Notes under the pieces: generated by a model
Told to the model about the DNA's origin: nothing
The model's input: the letters and a program-made list of their open reading frames with translations, nothing else
The model's database searches: none
Origin: Phycisphaerales bacterium
GTDB taxonomy: Bacteria > Planctomycetota > Phycisphaerae > UBA1845 > UTPLA1
DNA: 64,000 nucleotides
Assembly (NCBI GenBank): GCA_020639075.1
Contig: JACKHI010000001.1
Span: 1,178,001 to 1,242,000 of the forward strand
Reading direction: 5' to 3'
Translations under genes and position numbers: made by a program
Part shown: in pieces, positions 27,679 through 37,076 of the stretch
How the letters are laid out: each line of letters begins with the position of its first letter
Position numbering within the stretch: position 1 is the stretch's first letter

Positions 27679-28992
27679 ATGCCGACTTTCCTCGTCGACC
27701 TGATCTACCTGCCGCTCGCGCTGCTCTACCTGCCGATCCTCCTCTACCAGATGATCGCGCTGAAAAAAAACCGAAGCGGCTGGCGCGACCGGTTCGGCGG
27801 CGTCCCCGTGCGATCGGGCGACGCAGCCTGCGTTTGGATCCACGGTGTTTCACTCGGCGAAATCAATGCCTCAAGGACGCTCGTCGAACAACTCGCGTTG
27901 CAGCGTCCCGACATCGACATTGTCATCTCCAGTACGACGGATACCGGCTACGCGGCGGCAAAGCGGCTATACCCCGATCGAATCGTCTTCCGCTATCCGC
28001 TGGACATCTCCCTGATTGTGCGTAGAACCCTCAACCGGATTCGTCCAAGCGTCCTTGTCCTGATGGAGCTCGAACTCTGGCCCAACCTGCTTCGGATCGC
28101 ATCCGGGCGCGGGATCGCCGTCGGTGTCGCCAACGGCCGAATCACCGAAGAGAAGTCCATGCGACGATTCTCGCTGCCCATCGTCCGAAGCATCGCTCGC
28201 GACATGGTCTTCCGTCTTGCGTGGATCGCCGCCCAGGAAGATGCATACGCAGATCGTTTCCGCCGACTCGGCGCGCCGCCGGATCGAGTCTTTGTCGCCG
28301 GTTCGCTGAAATACGACACGGCCGTCGTCGCGGACGCGATTCCCGGCGACGACGCACTGGCCGAGGCAATGGGCATCCGGCGAGACGCGCCGCTGCTCGT
28401 GGCCGGCTCGACGGGCCCCGGCGAAGAACCGCTGATTCTCGACGCCTACGAGCGGCTCCGGACGACGCACGCGTCGCTGCAGCTCGCACTCATCCCGCGA
28501 AAGCCGGAACGCTTTGACGAAGTGGCCCGACTGATCGAGTCGCGCGGCTTCGCTTGTCGCAGACGAAGCCTCCACTCCGACAATGCACCCGCTCCGGCAC
28601 GCGACGAGGCAACGAACAGAACGATCGTGTTTCTCGGCGACACAATGGGGGAGCTGCGCAAGTTCTACGCGCTGGCCGATGCCGTTTTCGTTGGGAGAAC
28701 CCTGGCGCCGCTTGGCGGATCCGACCTGATGGAAGTCGCCGCGCTCGCAAAACCCCTCTGCTACGGTCCCCACATCGAGAATTTTGCGGACATCGACCAA
28801 CAACTGATGGACGCGGATGCCGCGATCAAAGTTGAGAACGTCGAAGAACTGATCGCAGCATTCGATGATTTCGTGACGAACCCGTCGCCGGCGCGCCGGC
28901 GCTGCGAGCGCGCCCGGGACGTTGTACTCCGCAACCAGGGTGCAACCCGCAAGATCGTCGACCTGATCACGCGCAAACGCGAAACGCCGTGA
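27679..28992 (+). CDS. waaA: 3-deoxy-D-manno-octulosonic acid (KDO) transferase
   Basis: A 437-residue glycosyltransferase that adds KDO to lipid A precursors at the inner membrane. It has an N-terminal membrane anchor (LVDLIYLPLALLYLPILLY), the signature VWIHGVSLGEINASRTLVEQ, LMELELWPNLLR, and the nucleotide-sugar region VFVGRTLAPLGGSDLMEVAAL near the C-terminus. Its presence shows an LPS-containing outer membrane. 76 bp after the SEC-C gene on the same strand. Confidence 0.95.
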   Translation: MPTFLVDLIYLPLALLYLPILLYQMIALKKNRSGWRDRFGGVPVRSGDAACVWIHGVSLGEINASRTLVEQLALQRPDIDIVISSTTDTGYAAAKRLYPDRIVFRYPLDISLIVRRTLNRIRPSVLVLMELELWPNLLRIASGRGIAVGVANGRITEEKSMRRFSLPIVRSIARDMVFRLAWIAAQEDAYADRFRRLGAPPDRVFVAGSLKYDTAVVADAIPGDDALAEAMGIRRDAPLLVAGSTGPGEEPLILDAYERLRTTHASLQLALIPRKPERFDEVARLIESRGFACRRRSLHSDNAPAPARDEATNRTIVFLGDTMGELRKFYALADAVFVGRTLAPLGGSDLMEVAALAKPLCYGPHIENFADIDQQLMDADAAIKVENVEELIAAFDDFVTNPSPARRRCERARDVVLRNQGATRKIVDLITRKRETP

Positions 28993-29147
28993 TCTGATGC
29001 GTCGCGGATACCCGTCAAACGCCCGGTAATTGAAGGCGTCCCAACGTGGCGAATCCGCCACGCCGCGGGCGCCCTCGGAATCGTATGCTGATGTGATCGG
29101 CTCGCGATCAACTGGAAAACGCCGCGCGCCGATTCAGACGTGACACT

Positions 29148-29465
29148 ATGAGCGCGATCCTCGGAACAGCACTGAGCGGCCTTGAGCGAGCAACGCTCGG
29201 CGTGCAGGCGGTCGCCGGCAACATCGCCAATCTCAATACGCCGGGGTATCGGTCCGTTCGCGTCGATAACGGCACTGGAAAAGTCGAATATCGGTCGGGA
29301 ACCGCCGTCGCCGAGGCGGCCGAGAATGAACTCGGAAGTTCGGACGTCGACGTCGCCACGGAGCTGATCGAACTGAAACGCCAGCAACACGCCTACGAGG
29401 CGAACGCCGCCCTCATTGAATTCGAGGACCGCCGTCTCGGCACGCTTCTGGACCTGATCGGCTGA
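29148..29465 (+). CDS. miniature flagellar rod/hook-type protein
   Basis: Only 105 residues, yet it joins the two ends of axial flagellar proteins. Residues 5-35 match the N-terminal rod domain (ALSGLERATLGVQAVAGNIANLNTPGYR) and 62-104 the C-terminal domain (SSDVDVATELIELKRQQHAYEANAAL... to LLDLIG). The central domain that FlgB/C/E/G carry is almost absent, replaced by ~25 residues. No other flagellar gene is nearby. Short proteins of this architecture exist in other bacteria with unknown function; it may be an axial adaptor or an orphan. Confidence 0.82.
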   Translation: MSAILGTALSGLERATLGVQAVAGNIANLNTPGYRSVRVDNGTGKVEYRSGTAVAEAAENELGSSDVDVATELIELKRQQHAYEANAALIEFEDRRLGTLLDLIG

Positions 29466-29517
29466 CGGACAATTCCGTCATGCATTTGAACCCCGGCCGC
29501 TATCTCCCGGATTCCGT

Positions 29518-30441
29518 TTAGTTGGGTTCGTTCGGATCGAAATAGGGTTCGAAGAGCCAGCCCCTGGACGAGTATGCGAGGCGCGTATCGTAGTAGCCGT
29601 TGCCCGCATGACCGTCGGCGTACGCCATCGACCATTGCGAGAACTTGCAGTGCCATCCCTTGATGGGCTTAAGCCCGGCGCTGTACTGTTGAAGCGACAT
29701 CGCGCAGCCATACGAAGCGCTGTACATGCCTTGCTCCAGCCAGAGGATGAACTCGGAGGCTTCGCCGCCCGTCATGTGGCGCGCGATCCGCCGCATGTAC
29801 GCGTCGTGCGGCGTCCCGTCTGCGTTAAAACCGAAATTACCCCAGGCGCCGTTGTTGCCGGCGTACCCGCCCATGAAACGCGTGTTCAGACCATAACTCG
29901 TGCCGTTGGCCTGCCACGAACTGATCGTGTCTCCCGACGCGTCAATGCCCGGGGTCCCGATGACCGGCGTGTCGAAAGTCTTGTCTTCCGGGCAGATGTA
30001 AAGACCGATGGTGTCCTCACCTCTGGCCGTTGGATCGACGTACTTGTTCAACGGGCGGATTTCAACCGGGTATCTTGACGTATCATTGAACTGATTGTTG
30101 TTCGGATCTCGCTGCGGCCGCGGCGCCAGGAATCCGCCGAACACAAACGGCGTCATAATCGAGTTGCCCGGGTTGTAGACCGAATACGGAGCTCGCGTGC
30201 GGAGCGCAGGATGCGTGTACCACTGAATCAGGTTAGCGCCCTGATCCTCGGTGTACATGTGCGTGAATTGGGAGAGACTTCGCAGGTTGGAAAGACACTT
30301 CGCTTTTCCCGCCTCGCACTTCGCCTTGCTTAGCGCGGGCACGAGAATCGAAATCAGGACTGCAATGATCGCGATGACCACGAGCAGTTCGAGCAACGTG
30401 AATCCCCGCGTTCCGCTTCGCTTGATATTGTCGAATCGCAT
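29518..30441 (-). CDS. prepilin-like protein (type II secretion/pseudopilin signal)
   Basis: A 307-residue protein with a class III signal: basic leader, then G-FTLLELLVVIAIIAVLISIL, cleaved by a prepilin peptidase before Phe, with Glu at +5 (in TLLE). The body resembles the planctomycete prepilin-like family with a C-terminal segment MAYADGHAGNGYYD (related to the H-x9-DG group). Contents suggest a surface or periplasmic protein; these families are greatly expanded in Planctomycetes. ATG 30441 has a G-rich ribosome site; a GTG at 30453 is possible. It follows the 30500 gene on the same strand. Confidence 0.85.
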   Translation of the reverse strand: MRFDNIKRSGTRGFTLLELLVVIAIIAVLISILVPALSKAKCEAGKAKCLSNLRSLSQFTHMYTEDQGANLIQWYTHPALRTRAPYSVYNPGNSIMTPFVFGGFLAPRPQRDPNNNQFNDTSRYPVEIRPLNKYVDPTARGEDTIGLYICPEDKTFDTPVIGTPGIDASGDTISSWQANGTSYGLNTRFMGGYAGNNGAWGNFGFNADGTPHDAYMRRIARHMTGGEASEFILWLEQGMYSASYGCAMSLQQYSAGLKPIKGWHCKFSQWSMAYADGHAGNGYYDTRLAYSSRGWLFEPYFDPNEPN

Positions 30442-30499
30442 TGTCTCACCCACCCTTTTGATCGACGAGAACGTAATTCATCGTCCGGCCAAGTGCTGA

Positions 30500-30901
30500 C
30501 TAGTAATTGCTGATGGTCCGCCGTTTCGACTCGGACCCCGAATCATCAACGATCGTCTCTTCTTTCGGCGGCGGCGAACAACGGGGACACATGCCGGTCG
30601 CCCCGGGCTTTCCGATGCCGTAATACCATTCATTACATTTCGGACAAAGCGCCACCATCCACGCATCGCGTTTCTGGCACTTCGGGCAAATCAACGGCGC
30701 ATTGCCAGTTGGGGACGCCACCAACTCCTTATAGAACTCGTCGTCGGTCAGTTTGAAAAGATGACCGCACGCATCGCACTTCCAATTGGTCGTGGCCTGA
30801 TTCTGCGTCGGAACCTCGTCGTCCTCACCCCAAAAGAAGTACACGATTCCCGCTGCCAATAGCAGGCAGCCTACGACCAACGCAATCTTGCGGCCCTTCA
30901 C
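30500..30901 (-). CDS. single-pass membrane protein with multiple CxxC zinc ribbons
   Basis: A 133-residue protein. Residues ~6-24 form one transmembrane helix (IALVVGCLLLAAGIVYFFW); the rest has four CxxC pairs (CDAC, CPKC, CPKC, CPRC), enough for two zinc ribbons. The C-terminus is acidic then basic. It is 58 bp upstream of the prepilin-like gene, on the same strand, so they may be co-transcribed; a membrane-anchored partner in pseudopilin assembly is a guess. No family recognised. Confidence 0.78.
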   Translation of the reverse strand: MKGRKIALVVGCLLLAAGIVYFFWGEDDEVPTQNQATTNWKCDACGHLFKLTDDEFYKELVASPTGNAPLICPKCQKRDAWMVALCPKCNEWYYGIGKPGATGMCPRCSPPPKEETIVDDSGSESKRRTISNY

Positions 30902-31123
30902 GAATTGTCACCTCAGATCAGGTACCCACTACCGGGATATGGTAACTCCACCGATGACTGATTATGGTGCACAGAGATACCCCGTGTCTACCCTGTAATC
31001 TCAGTTCTTGCGTTTGCCCGACGCCCGGCCCCCTCTCACGCGACCGAAAATGTCCGCCGGCGTCCGTCAAAACGGGCGCTCGCAACACCGGTTCAGAACG
31101 CCCCACCGCCGATCCCGCCGCGC

Positions 31124-31999
31124 TCAACGATCCCATCCCAATAACAGCCAGATGACGGTCTTCAGGTTGAAGAGTGCGTGAACGCAGATGGGCGCAACGA
31201 GCGAATTGCGCTTGAGGTACGTGACGCCCAGAATGACCCCGAATACGAACAGGGCGGGGACCGTCTTGGGGACTGAATAGTGAATCAAACCGAAAAACGC
31301 GCTCGACAGGAGCAATCCCGTCACCGGCGACTTGAGCCATTTTGCCAGTGCCGGCAAGAGAATGCCTCGAAATAACAACTCCTCGACGATCGGCGCAATG
31401 ACGACGGCGTTCAAAATCGTGAGTGTTATCAACCATTTCGAGCCCCTGCCGTCCCGCAAAAGCTCAATGGACGGGTGCTCCTCCGGCTTCATCTGAAATC
31501 CGGCCTCCATCACCCATTGTGTCAGATTCAGAACTCCGTAGCAGATCGGCAATGCCGCAAGCGTCACGCAAATGGCGACTGCCAACTGGTTGCCTGGCCG
31601 CCTGACGTGCAATCCCCAGGCCCTTGCGCCTCCATCGAAACGGTCGCGGCCAATCCTGCACAAAATCCAAATCGATGCGACGTGGCCGATCGTTCCACCC
31701 ATCAACGTTGCCGCCGACGGCGTCACCGCCCCGCCCGCAGGCTGCGACGACGCGATCGGATCGCCCGAGAAAAAGGACTGCGCGACGACGGCCCCGATCA
31801 GGCCCAGCGTCAGGTAGACCCACGCCGCCAACACGACATCGAAGCGATTAAGCGAATGCCCGGGCGGCCATGGGATCTGAAGGTCCGACGTCCACGTCCC
31901 GCGAATCGACGATCTCGCGATCGCGACAAGCAGCACGATCAGCCCGAGCGCCAGAAAAAGCAGATCCGCCGGCGAAACGCGTGTGAGGTCAAATCCCAT
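31124..31999 (-). CDS. CPBP family intramembrane metalloprotease
   Basis: A 291-residue membrane protein with about eight hydrophobic helices. It has the CPBP (Abi) motifs: EELLFRG (Glu206, Glu207, Arg211), His240 in FFGLIH and VHALFN (His274, Asn278). The family includes CAAX prenyl proteases and bacteriocin-immunity proteins; which applies is unknown. It is downstream of dxs by 98 bp and the last gene of the ymdB-to-CPBP run. Confidence 0.9.
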   Translation of the reverse strand: MGFDLTRVSPADLLFLALGLIVLLVAIARSSIRGTWTSDLQIPWPPGHSLNRFDVVLAAWVYLTLGLIGAVVAQSFFSGDPIASSQPAGGAVTPSAATLMGGTIGHVASIWILCRIGRDRFDGGARAWGLHVRRPGNQLAVAICVTLAALPICYGVLNLTQWVMEAGFQMKPEEHPSIELLRDGRGSKWLITLTILNAVVIAPIVEELLFRGILLPALAKWLKSPVTGLLLSSAFFGLIHYSVPKTVPALFVFGVILGVTYLKRNSLVAPICVHALFNLKTVIWLLLGWDR

Positions 32000-32097
32000 G
32001 TCAGAGAATCAAATGGAAAAGAGACGAGCGCCATCGAAATCACTCGCCGCGCCAGTCGGGTAATCCGACCTGCCAGTCGCCGTCGTCGACGACCGCA

Positions 32098-34026
32098 TCA
32101 GCCCGCGGATCGAACCGATCCGCGAACACGTTGAAGCTTCAGCCCCGACTCCCCATCGGAAAGCGCCCGTCGGACGGTGGCGGCGATTCCGTCGGTATCC
32201 AACATGCACAAACGCAACTGATCGCTGCGCGACCCGTGCGAAACAAACTCGTCCGCCGGCATCGCCAGCCGCACCATCTGGGTCGTCGGCAATCCCATCG
32301 ATTGGGCCGCCTCGAGCACGGCCGCGCCGAAACCGCCGTATGGCGAATGCTCCTCCGCCGTAATAACGGGCGCCCCCGACGCGAAGGCGTCGGCGACCAT
32401 CTCCGAGTCGACCGGCTTGGCGAATCGCGCGTTGACCACGCTGATCTCGATCCCTTCCTTGCGCAGAAGCATGGCCGCGTCGAGCGCAGGACGACAGGTT
32501 GACCCATACGCGAGGATCGTCGCGTCCTTGCCGTCACGCAAAGTCACGGAACGGCCCAATTCGATAGGCCGGACCGAATCCATCAGCGGGATCGGCACGC
32601 TCGCCCGCGGATATCGAATCGCCGACGGCACGTCGAGGGACAATCCGAATCGCAACATGTGCACGAGTTCCTCGCCGTCACCAGGCGACATGAGCACCAT
32701 CTTCGGCAGGCCGCGCAGGAATGCGATATCGAGGAAGCCGTGGTGCACGGCCCCGTCGCCGCCGACGAGCCCCGCACGATCCAGGCAGAACATGACCGGC
32801 AATCCCTGCAGTGCCACCTCCTGAAAAACCTGGTCGAACGCCCGCTGCAAGAATGTTGAGTAGATCGCCGCGATCGGTCGCATACCGGCCTTGCACATGC
32901 CGGCGGCGATATCGACCGTCCCGCTCTCGGCGATGCCGCCGTCGAGGTATCGCTCGGGATAGACGCCCTGGAATTTGGCAAGCCCCGTGCCGTCCGGCAT
33001 GGCCGCCGTCAGCGCGAAAACGCGCTTGTCTTCCGTCGCCACGTCGATCATCGCATCGGCAAACGCCTCGGTATAACTCCGATCGCCGCCCTGGATCTGA
33101 ACGCGACGGCCTTCAACCTTGAAGGGCTTCGGGCTGTGGAATCGCGTCGGTTCCGCCATCGCGAAGTCGGCCCCGCGACCCTTTTCCGTGTGCACGTGCA
33201 GCAACACGGGATGTTGGACATCCTTCAACCCGTCAAGGAGCTCGATCAAATGTCCGACGTCGTGACCGTCCGTCGGGCCTACATAGATGAACCCGAGCTG
33301 CTCGAAAATCTGGTGAGGCGACAACGTCGCCTTCATGCCTTCCTTGAGATGATCCAGCGCCTCGAACGTCAATTTGCCCACAAGCGGCACCTGCGGGAGG
33401 TACTTCTTGACGCGCTTCTTCACCTCTTCATAGACGCGGCTCGTTCGAAACTTCGCCAGATGCTCCGCCATGCCGCCCTGTGACGGCGCAATGCCCATCG
33501 CGTTGTCATTCAGAATAACGAGCAATTGGCGGCGCAGCGTCCCCGCCTGATTCAATCCCTCGAATGCGACGCCGTTGAAGATGCTTGCATCACCGACGAC
33601 AGCGACGACGCGACCGTCGTCCTCCATCATCGAAGCGCCGCGCGCCATACCGACCGCCGTCGCGATGGCAGTGCCTGCGTGCCCGACGCTGAACAAGTCG
33701 TATGGACTCTCGTCGATATTCGGGAACCCGCTCAGTCCGCCCGTCTTCCGGATCGTATCGAATCGATCGTTCCGCCCCGTCAGGATCTTGTGCACATACG
33801 CCTGATGGCCGACATCCCAAAGGAGTCGATCACTCAGAAAGTCGAACACGCGATGCAGTGCGATCGTCAGCTCGACCATGCCGAGATTGCTCGCAAGATG
33901 ACCGCCCTGCGCACTGACGACGCCGATGATCCGCTCGCGAATCTCGGACGCCAGACTGTCCAGTTCCTCAATCGACAGTTCGCGAAGATCTGCAGGCGAC
34001 TTGATACGAGGCAGAATCAATCCCAT
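32098..34026 (-). CDS. dxs: 1-deoxy-D-xylulose-5-phosphate synthase
   Basis: Makes DXP from pyruvate and glyceraldehyde 3-phosphate, the first step of the MEP isoprenoid pathway; needs thiamine diphosphate. 642 residues from the ATG at 34026 (AAGGA ribosome site). The cofactor motif is GDAS (145-148) ... LNDN (172-175). The catalytic Glu is in GGIAESGTVDIAAG; the usual residues after it (EQHAV in E. coli) are ESGTV here. The C-terminal transketolase domain has AEEHSPYGGFGAAVLEA. It follows ispA and continues the xse/isp operon. Confidence 0.95.
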   Translation of the reverse strand: MGLILPRIKSPADLRELSIEELDSLASEIRERIIGVVSAQGGHLASNLGMVELTIALHRVFDFLSDRLLWDVGHQAYVHKILTGRNDRFDTIRKTGGLSGFPNIDESPYDLFSVGHAGTAIATAVGMARGASMMEDDGRVVAVVGDASIFNGVAFEGLNQAGTLRRQLLVILNDNAMGIAPSQGGMAEHLAKFRTSRVYEEVKKRVKKYLPQVPLVGKLTFEALDHLKEGMKATLSPHQIFEQLGFIYVGPTDGHDVGHLIELLDGLKDVQHPVLLHVHTEKGRGADFAMAEPTRFHSPKPFKVEGRRVQIQGGDRSYTEAFADAMIDVATEDKRVFALTAAMPDGTGLAKFQGVYPERYLDGGIAESGTVDIAAGMCKAGMRPIAAIYSTFLQRAFDQVFQEVALQGLPVMFCLDRAGLVGGDGAVHHGFLDIAFLRGLPKMVLMSPGDGEELVHMLRFGLSLDVPSAIRYPRASVPIPLMDSVRPIELGRSVTLRDGKDATILAYGSTCRPALDAAMLLRKEGIEISVVNARFAKPVDSEMVADAFASGAPVITAEEHSPYGGFGAAVLEAAQSMGLPTTQMVRLAMPADEFVSHGSRSDQLRLCMLDTDGIAATVRRALSDGESGLKLQRVRGSVRSAG

Positions 34027-34088
34027 AGTCTCAACATCCTTCTTGCAGTCGTTCAACAGCCGGCTGCCGCCGCGACACGCTCCACGGC

Positions 34089-35015
34089 TCAGTTACTTCG
34101 ATCGATCACATAAGCCGCCAGACGCTTCAGCGTCTCTGCATTGTTTCCCAGCGTCTCAATATGCCGAATCGCCCCATCCACCAGCAATGCCGCCTTCGCG
34201 CGACTCGCGTCGATTCCGACCAACGACGGGTACGTCGCCTTCCCTCGCGCCGCATCCTTCCCTGTACGCTTGCCGACCGACGCCGGATCACCAGTCACGT
34301 CCAGTAAGTCATCCGCGATCTGGAAAGCCAGGCCCAGGGCCTTTCCGTAGCCGCTCAATGCAGCCATCCGGGACTTGTCCGCTCCCGCGGCCAGCCCTCC
34401 GAGCCGACAGGCGGATTGAATCAACCGCGCCGTCTTCCCGAGATGGACGCGCTCGACATCGTCGGCCTCCAGACTCCTCGTTTCCGCATCCAGATCAAGC
34501 CACTCGCCGCCGATCATCCCCGCCGCGCCTGTCGCATTCGCAAGCTCGGCAACCATCAAACCCGCTTTTCCTGACGCGGCATAGCTCTTGGCCAGAACCT
34601 CGAACGCAAGCGCGAGTAGTGCATCGCCCGCCAGAATCGCCGTTGCTTCCCCGAAAACGACGTGGTTCGTCGGCCGGCCGCGACGCGTATCGTCGTCGTC
34701 GAGCGCCGGCAAATCGTCGTGGATCAAACTGAATGCGTGCACGCACTCGATCGCCACGGCTGCACCGACGGCCTGATTCCTCGCAGCACCGCATGCCTCG
34801 CAACACCAGACGACCAACGCGGGCCGCAGTCTTTTTCCGTCCGATAAGAGACTATACTGCATCGCCTCCAGGAGTCTGTCCGGGCGCACAACGCCGGATA
34901 TGCTCTCCAGTGCGAGCTCCAGATCCCGAGCAATCGCCTCGCCCTCGGCGGCCAACAATTCTGCCAGAGACCTGTCCAACGCCTCAGCCACTCGATTCCC
35001 CAACGCCGCGAGCAC
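34089..35015 (-). CDS. ispA: polyprenyl diphosphate synthase (farnesyl/geranylgeranyl type)
   Basis: Chain-elongating trans-prenyltransferase, 308 residues, cytosolic. The first Asp-rich motif DDLPALDDDD spans 100-109 and the second, DDLLD, 235-239. Extra Asp residues near the first motif are typical of bacterial FPP/GGPP enzymes; chain length cannot be read. Starts with GTG at 35015. It sits between xseB and dxs exactly as in E. coli, so it feeds on isopentenyl diphosphate made by the same operon's dxs. Confidence 0.93.
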   Translation of the reverse strand: MLAALGNRVAEALDRSLAELLAAEGEAIARDLELALESISGVVRPDRLLEAMQYSLLSDGKRLRPALVVWCCEACGAARNQAVGAAVAIECVHAFSLIHDDLPALDDDDTRRGRPTNHVVFGEATAILAGDALLALAFEVLAKSYAASGKAGLMVAELANATGAAGMIGGEWLDLDAETRSLEADDVERVHLGKTARLIQSACRLGGLAAGADKSRMAALSGYGKALGLAFQIADDLLDVTGDPASVGKRTGKDAARGKATYPSLVGIDASRAKAALLVDGAIRHIETLGNNAETLKRLAAYVIDRSN

Positions 35016-35178
35016 GCGGCGATGCCCGGCCCGCCGACGCCAATCGTCACAAATACCGTTCCCACTTGACGATAGCGAGACTCGGCCACGTCGTCCAGCG
35101 TAACCTCAGGTTGTGTCGGAATTATTGAAAGAAGTGAAAATCAGGGGTGTGGCCGAGCGTATCCGACGCCCGGATCGG

Positions 35179-35403
35179 CTATTCCTCGGAGTGCGGCTCA
35201 CTTTCCTCGGCCAGCGAGGCTTCCAGGGTCTGAATCCGCAATTCGGCATCCTCCAGCACCTTACGGCACTTTCGAATGAGCGTCATGCCTTCCTCGAATT
35301 GCTTGATCGACTCCTCCAGACCGATATCGCCCTGCTCTATCGCTTCCGCAATCTCTTCAGCGCGGCCGATAGCGGCTTCGAACACAAACTTTCCCTTCGA
35401 CAT
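35179..35403 (-). CDS. xseB: exonuclease VII small subunit
   Basis: Small subunit of exonuclease VII, 74 residues, mostly helical with the family motif around IEQGDIGLEESIKQFEEGM and a helix that binds XseA. Length fits (about 80). The acidic tail (EESEPHSEE) is normal. It lies 87 bp after xseA on the same strand. Confidence 0.93.
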   Translation of the reverse strand: MSKGKFVFEAAIGRAEEIAEAIEQGDIGLEESIKQFEEGMTLIRKCRKVLEDAELRIQTLEASLAEESEPHSEE

Positions 35404-35490
35404 GTCGATCTAACCGTTCTTTGAAGCGTCGGGCCGCTCATCCGTGAGCCGCGCCGCCGCAGTCCATCGAGCAATCCATGCTCACATTCA

Positions 35491-37032
35491 CTATTGAAAC
35501 AACTCTCCCTGCCTGGAATCAACCACTCGGCTGTGAAATTCGCCATCAGCCGTTTCAGTAACGATTCGATCTCCCTCGCGAAGCCCCTCGGGCGATCGTA
35601 TCACGTCCCGGCCTCGCAATCGACGCGTGATCGAAAATCCTCGCTTCAAGACCTGCGCAGGACTCGCCGCCACGAGCCTGCCGTCAACGGTAACGACCCG
35701 ACGCGATCGAACCGCAAGCAACGTAGCAATCCCTCTCCGCAGGCGACGCTCCAGCGTCGTCAGCCGCGAGCGCGCCGATGTCGCATAGTGAACCGGCGAC
35801 GTCCTCTGCAATTGACTTCCGACCAACGCCAGTCTGCGGCTCTCACGCACCAACCCCTCGCGCATCACCCACAACAGACGATGGGCCAGCCGATCAACGG
35901 CGAGCCGACGCCGTTCCAACACGACGACCGGCCGCGAGCGCACGAGCTTCAATTCGACTTTCGCGATCCTGCGCCGTCGCTCCGAAGCCGCGCGATGCAG
36001 AACATAGCGCAACCGGCCGGACGTTTCGTCCAGCCATTGATGCCAACGCCGGATCGCGCCGACCGGATCACGAAACCACGTCGATCGCACCACGGACGCC
36101 AGCCGGTTCCGCATCCCGTCGATCTGCAACTGCATCGCCCGACATACGCGACGTTCGATGCCGTCAATTCCCGCCATCACGTCCGCCAGCACGGGAACCA
36201 CCAGCTCGGCCGCGGCCGTCGGCGTCGCAGCGCGCACATCTGCGACGAAATCCGCGATCGAAAAATCCACTTCATGGCCGACGGCGCTGACGATCGGAAT
36301 CTCACTCGCCGCGATCGCCCGTGCGACGACTTCTTCGTTGAACGCCCAAAGGTCCTCGAGGGATCCGCCCCCGCGCCCGACGATCAGCACGTCCACGCCG
36401 CCGACGCGCCGGGCAACCCGATTGAATTCCTGAATCGCCGACGCCACTTCCGCCGCAGCGCCGTCGCCCTGAACGCGCACGTTCTTCGTAATGACGCGGA
36501 CCTTCGGATATCGCCGCTCGATCGTGTTCTGAATGTCCTGAATCGCCGCCCCCGTTGCGCTCGTGATCACGCCGATCGTTCGCGGGAATGCGGGCAACGG
36601 CCGCTTCCGCTCCCGATCGAACAGACCTTCCGCGGCGAGCTTCTCTTTCAATTGCCGAAATGCAAGTTCTAGTGCGCCGACGCCGCGAGGCTGCAGTTGC
36701 CTGACGTAAAACTGCACCTGACCGCGCGGCTCGTAAACGTCGATCTTCCCCGACGCCACGACGGCCAGGCCATCCGTCATATCGAATTTCAACCGTGTCG
36801 CGTCCGTCCGCCACATCACGCAGCGCAACTCGCTCGAAGAATCCTTCAATGTGAAATAGACATGCCCCGCCGAAGGCCGCGACACGTTCGACAACTCGCC
36901 GACCACGTGCAGTGTTTTCGGAAACGCCGTCGTCAAAGCGCCGCGGATCATCGCCGTCACGCGCGACACGCTCAGCGCGACGGCATCGTCGCCACCGGAA
37001 CTGTCCGCAGGCTTCGGCGCCGACGCCTTCAT
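35491..37032 (-). CDS. xseA: exonuclease VII large subunit
   Basis: Large, catalytic subunit of the processive single-strand DNA exonuclease that works with XseB. 513 residues from the ATG at 37032; a TTG at 37080, overlapping the GNAT stop as TTGA, would add 16 residues. The N-terminal OB fold begins ALSVSRVTAMIRGALTTAF and includes SNVSRPSAGHVYFTLKD; the catalytic half has VITSATGAAIQDIQNTIERR, VLIVGRGGGSLEDLWAFNEE and VSAVGHEVDFSIADFVAD; the C-terminal half is helical and Arg-rich. Confidence 0.95.
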   Translation of the reverse strand: MKASAPKPADSSGGDDAVALSVSRVTAMIRGALTTAFPKTLHVVGELSNVSRPSAGHVYFTLKDSSSELRCVMWRTDATRLKFDMTDGLAVVASGKIDVYEPRGQVQFYVRQLQPRGVGALELAFRQLKEKLAAEGLFDRERKRPLPAFPRTIGVITSATGAAIQDIQNTIERRYPKVRVITKNVRVQGDGAAAEVASAIQEFNRVARRVGGVDVLIVGRGGGSLEDLWAFNEEVVARAIAASEIPIVSAVGHEVDFSIADFVADVRAATPTAAAELVVPVLADVMAGIDGIERRVCRAMQLQIDGMRNRLASVVRSTWFRDPVGAIRRWHQWLDETSGRLRYVLHRAASERRRRIAKVELKLVRSRPVVVLERRRLAVDRLAHRLLWVMREGLVRESRRLALVGSQLQRTSPVHYATSARSRLTTLERRLRRGIATLLAVRSRRVVTVDGRLVAASPAQVLKRGFSITRRLRGRDVIRSPEGLREGDRIVTETADGEFHSRVVDSRQGELFQ

Positions 37033-37076
37033 CCGCCCCGGGTCAAACAGGGGCCGATCGCGATCTCCCGACGACG

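Noticed and set aside
27967..29061. 364-residue open frame on the minus strand
   Set aside because: It is antisense to waaA, whose motifs and signal anchor are unambiguous; the shadow has no recognisable domain.
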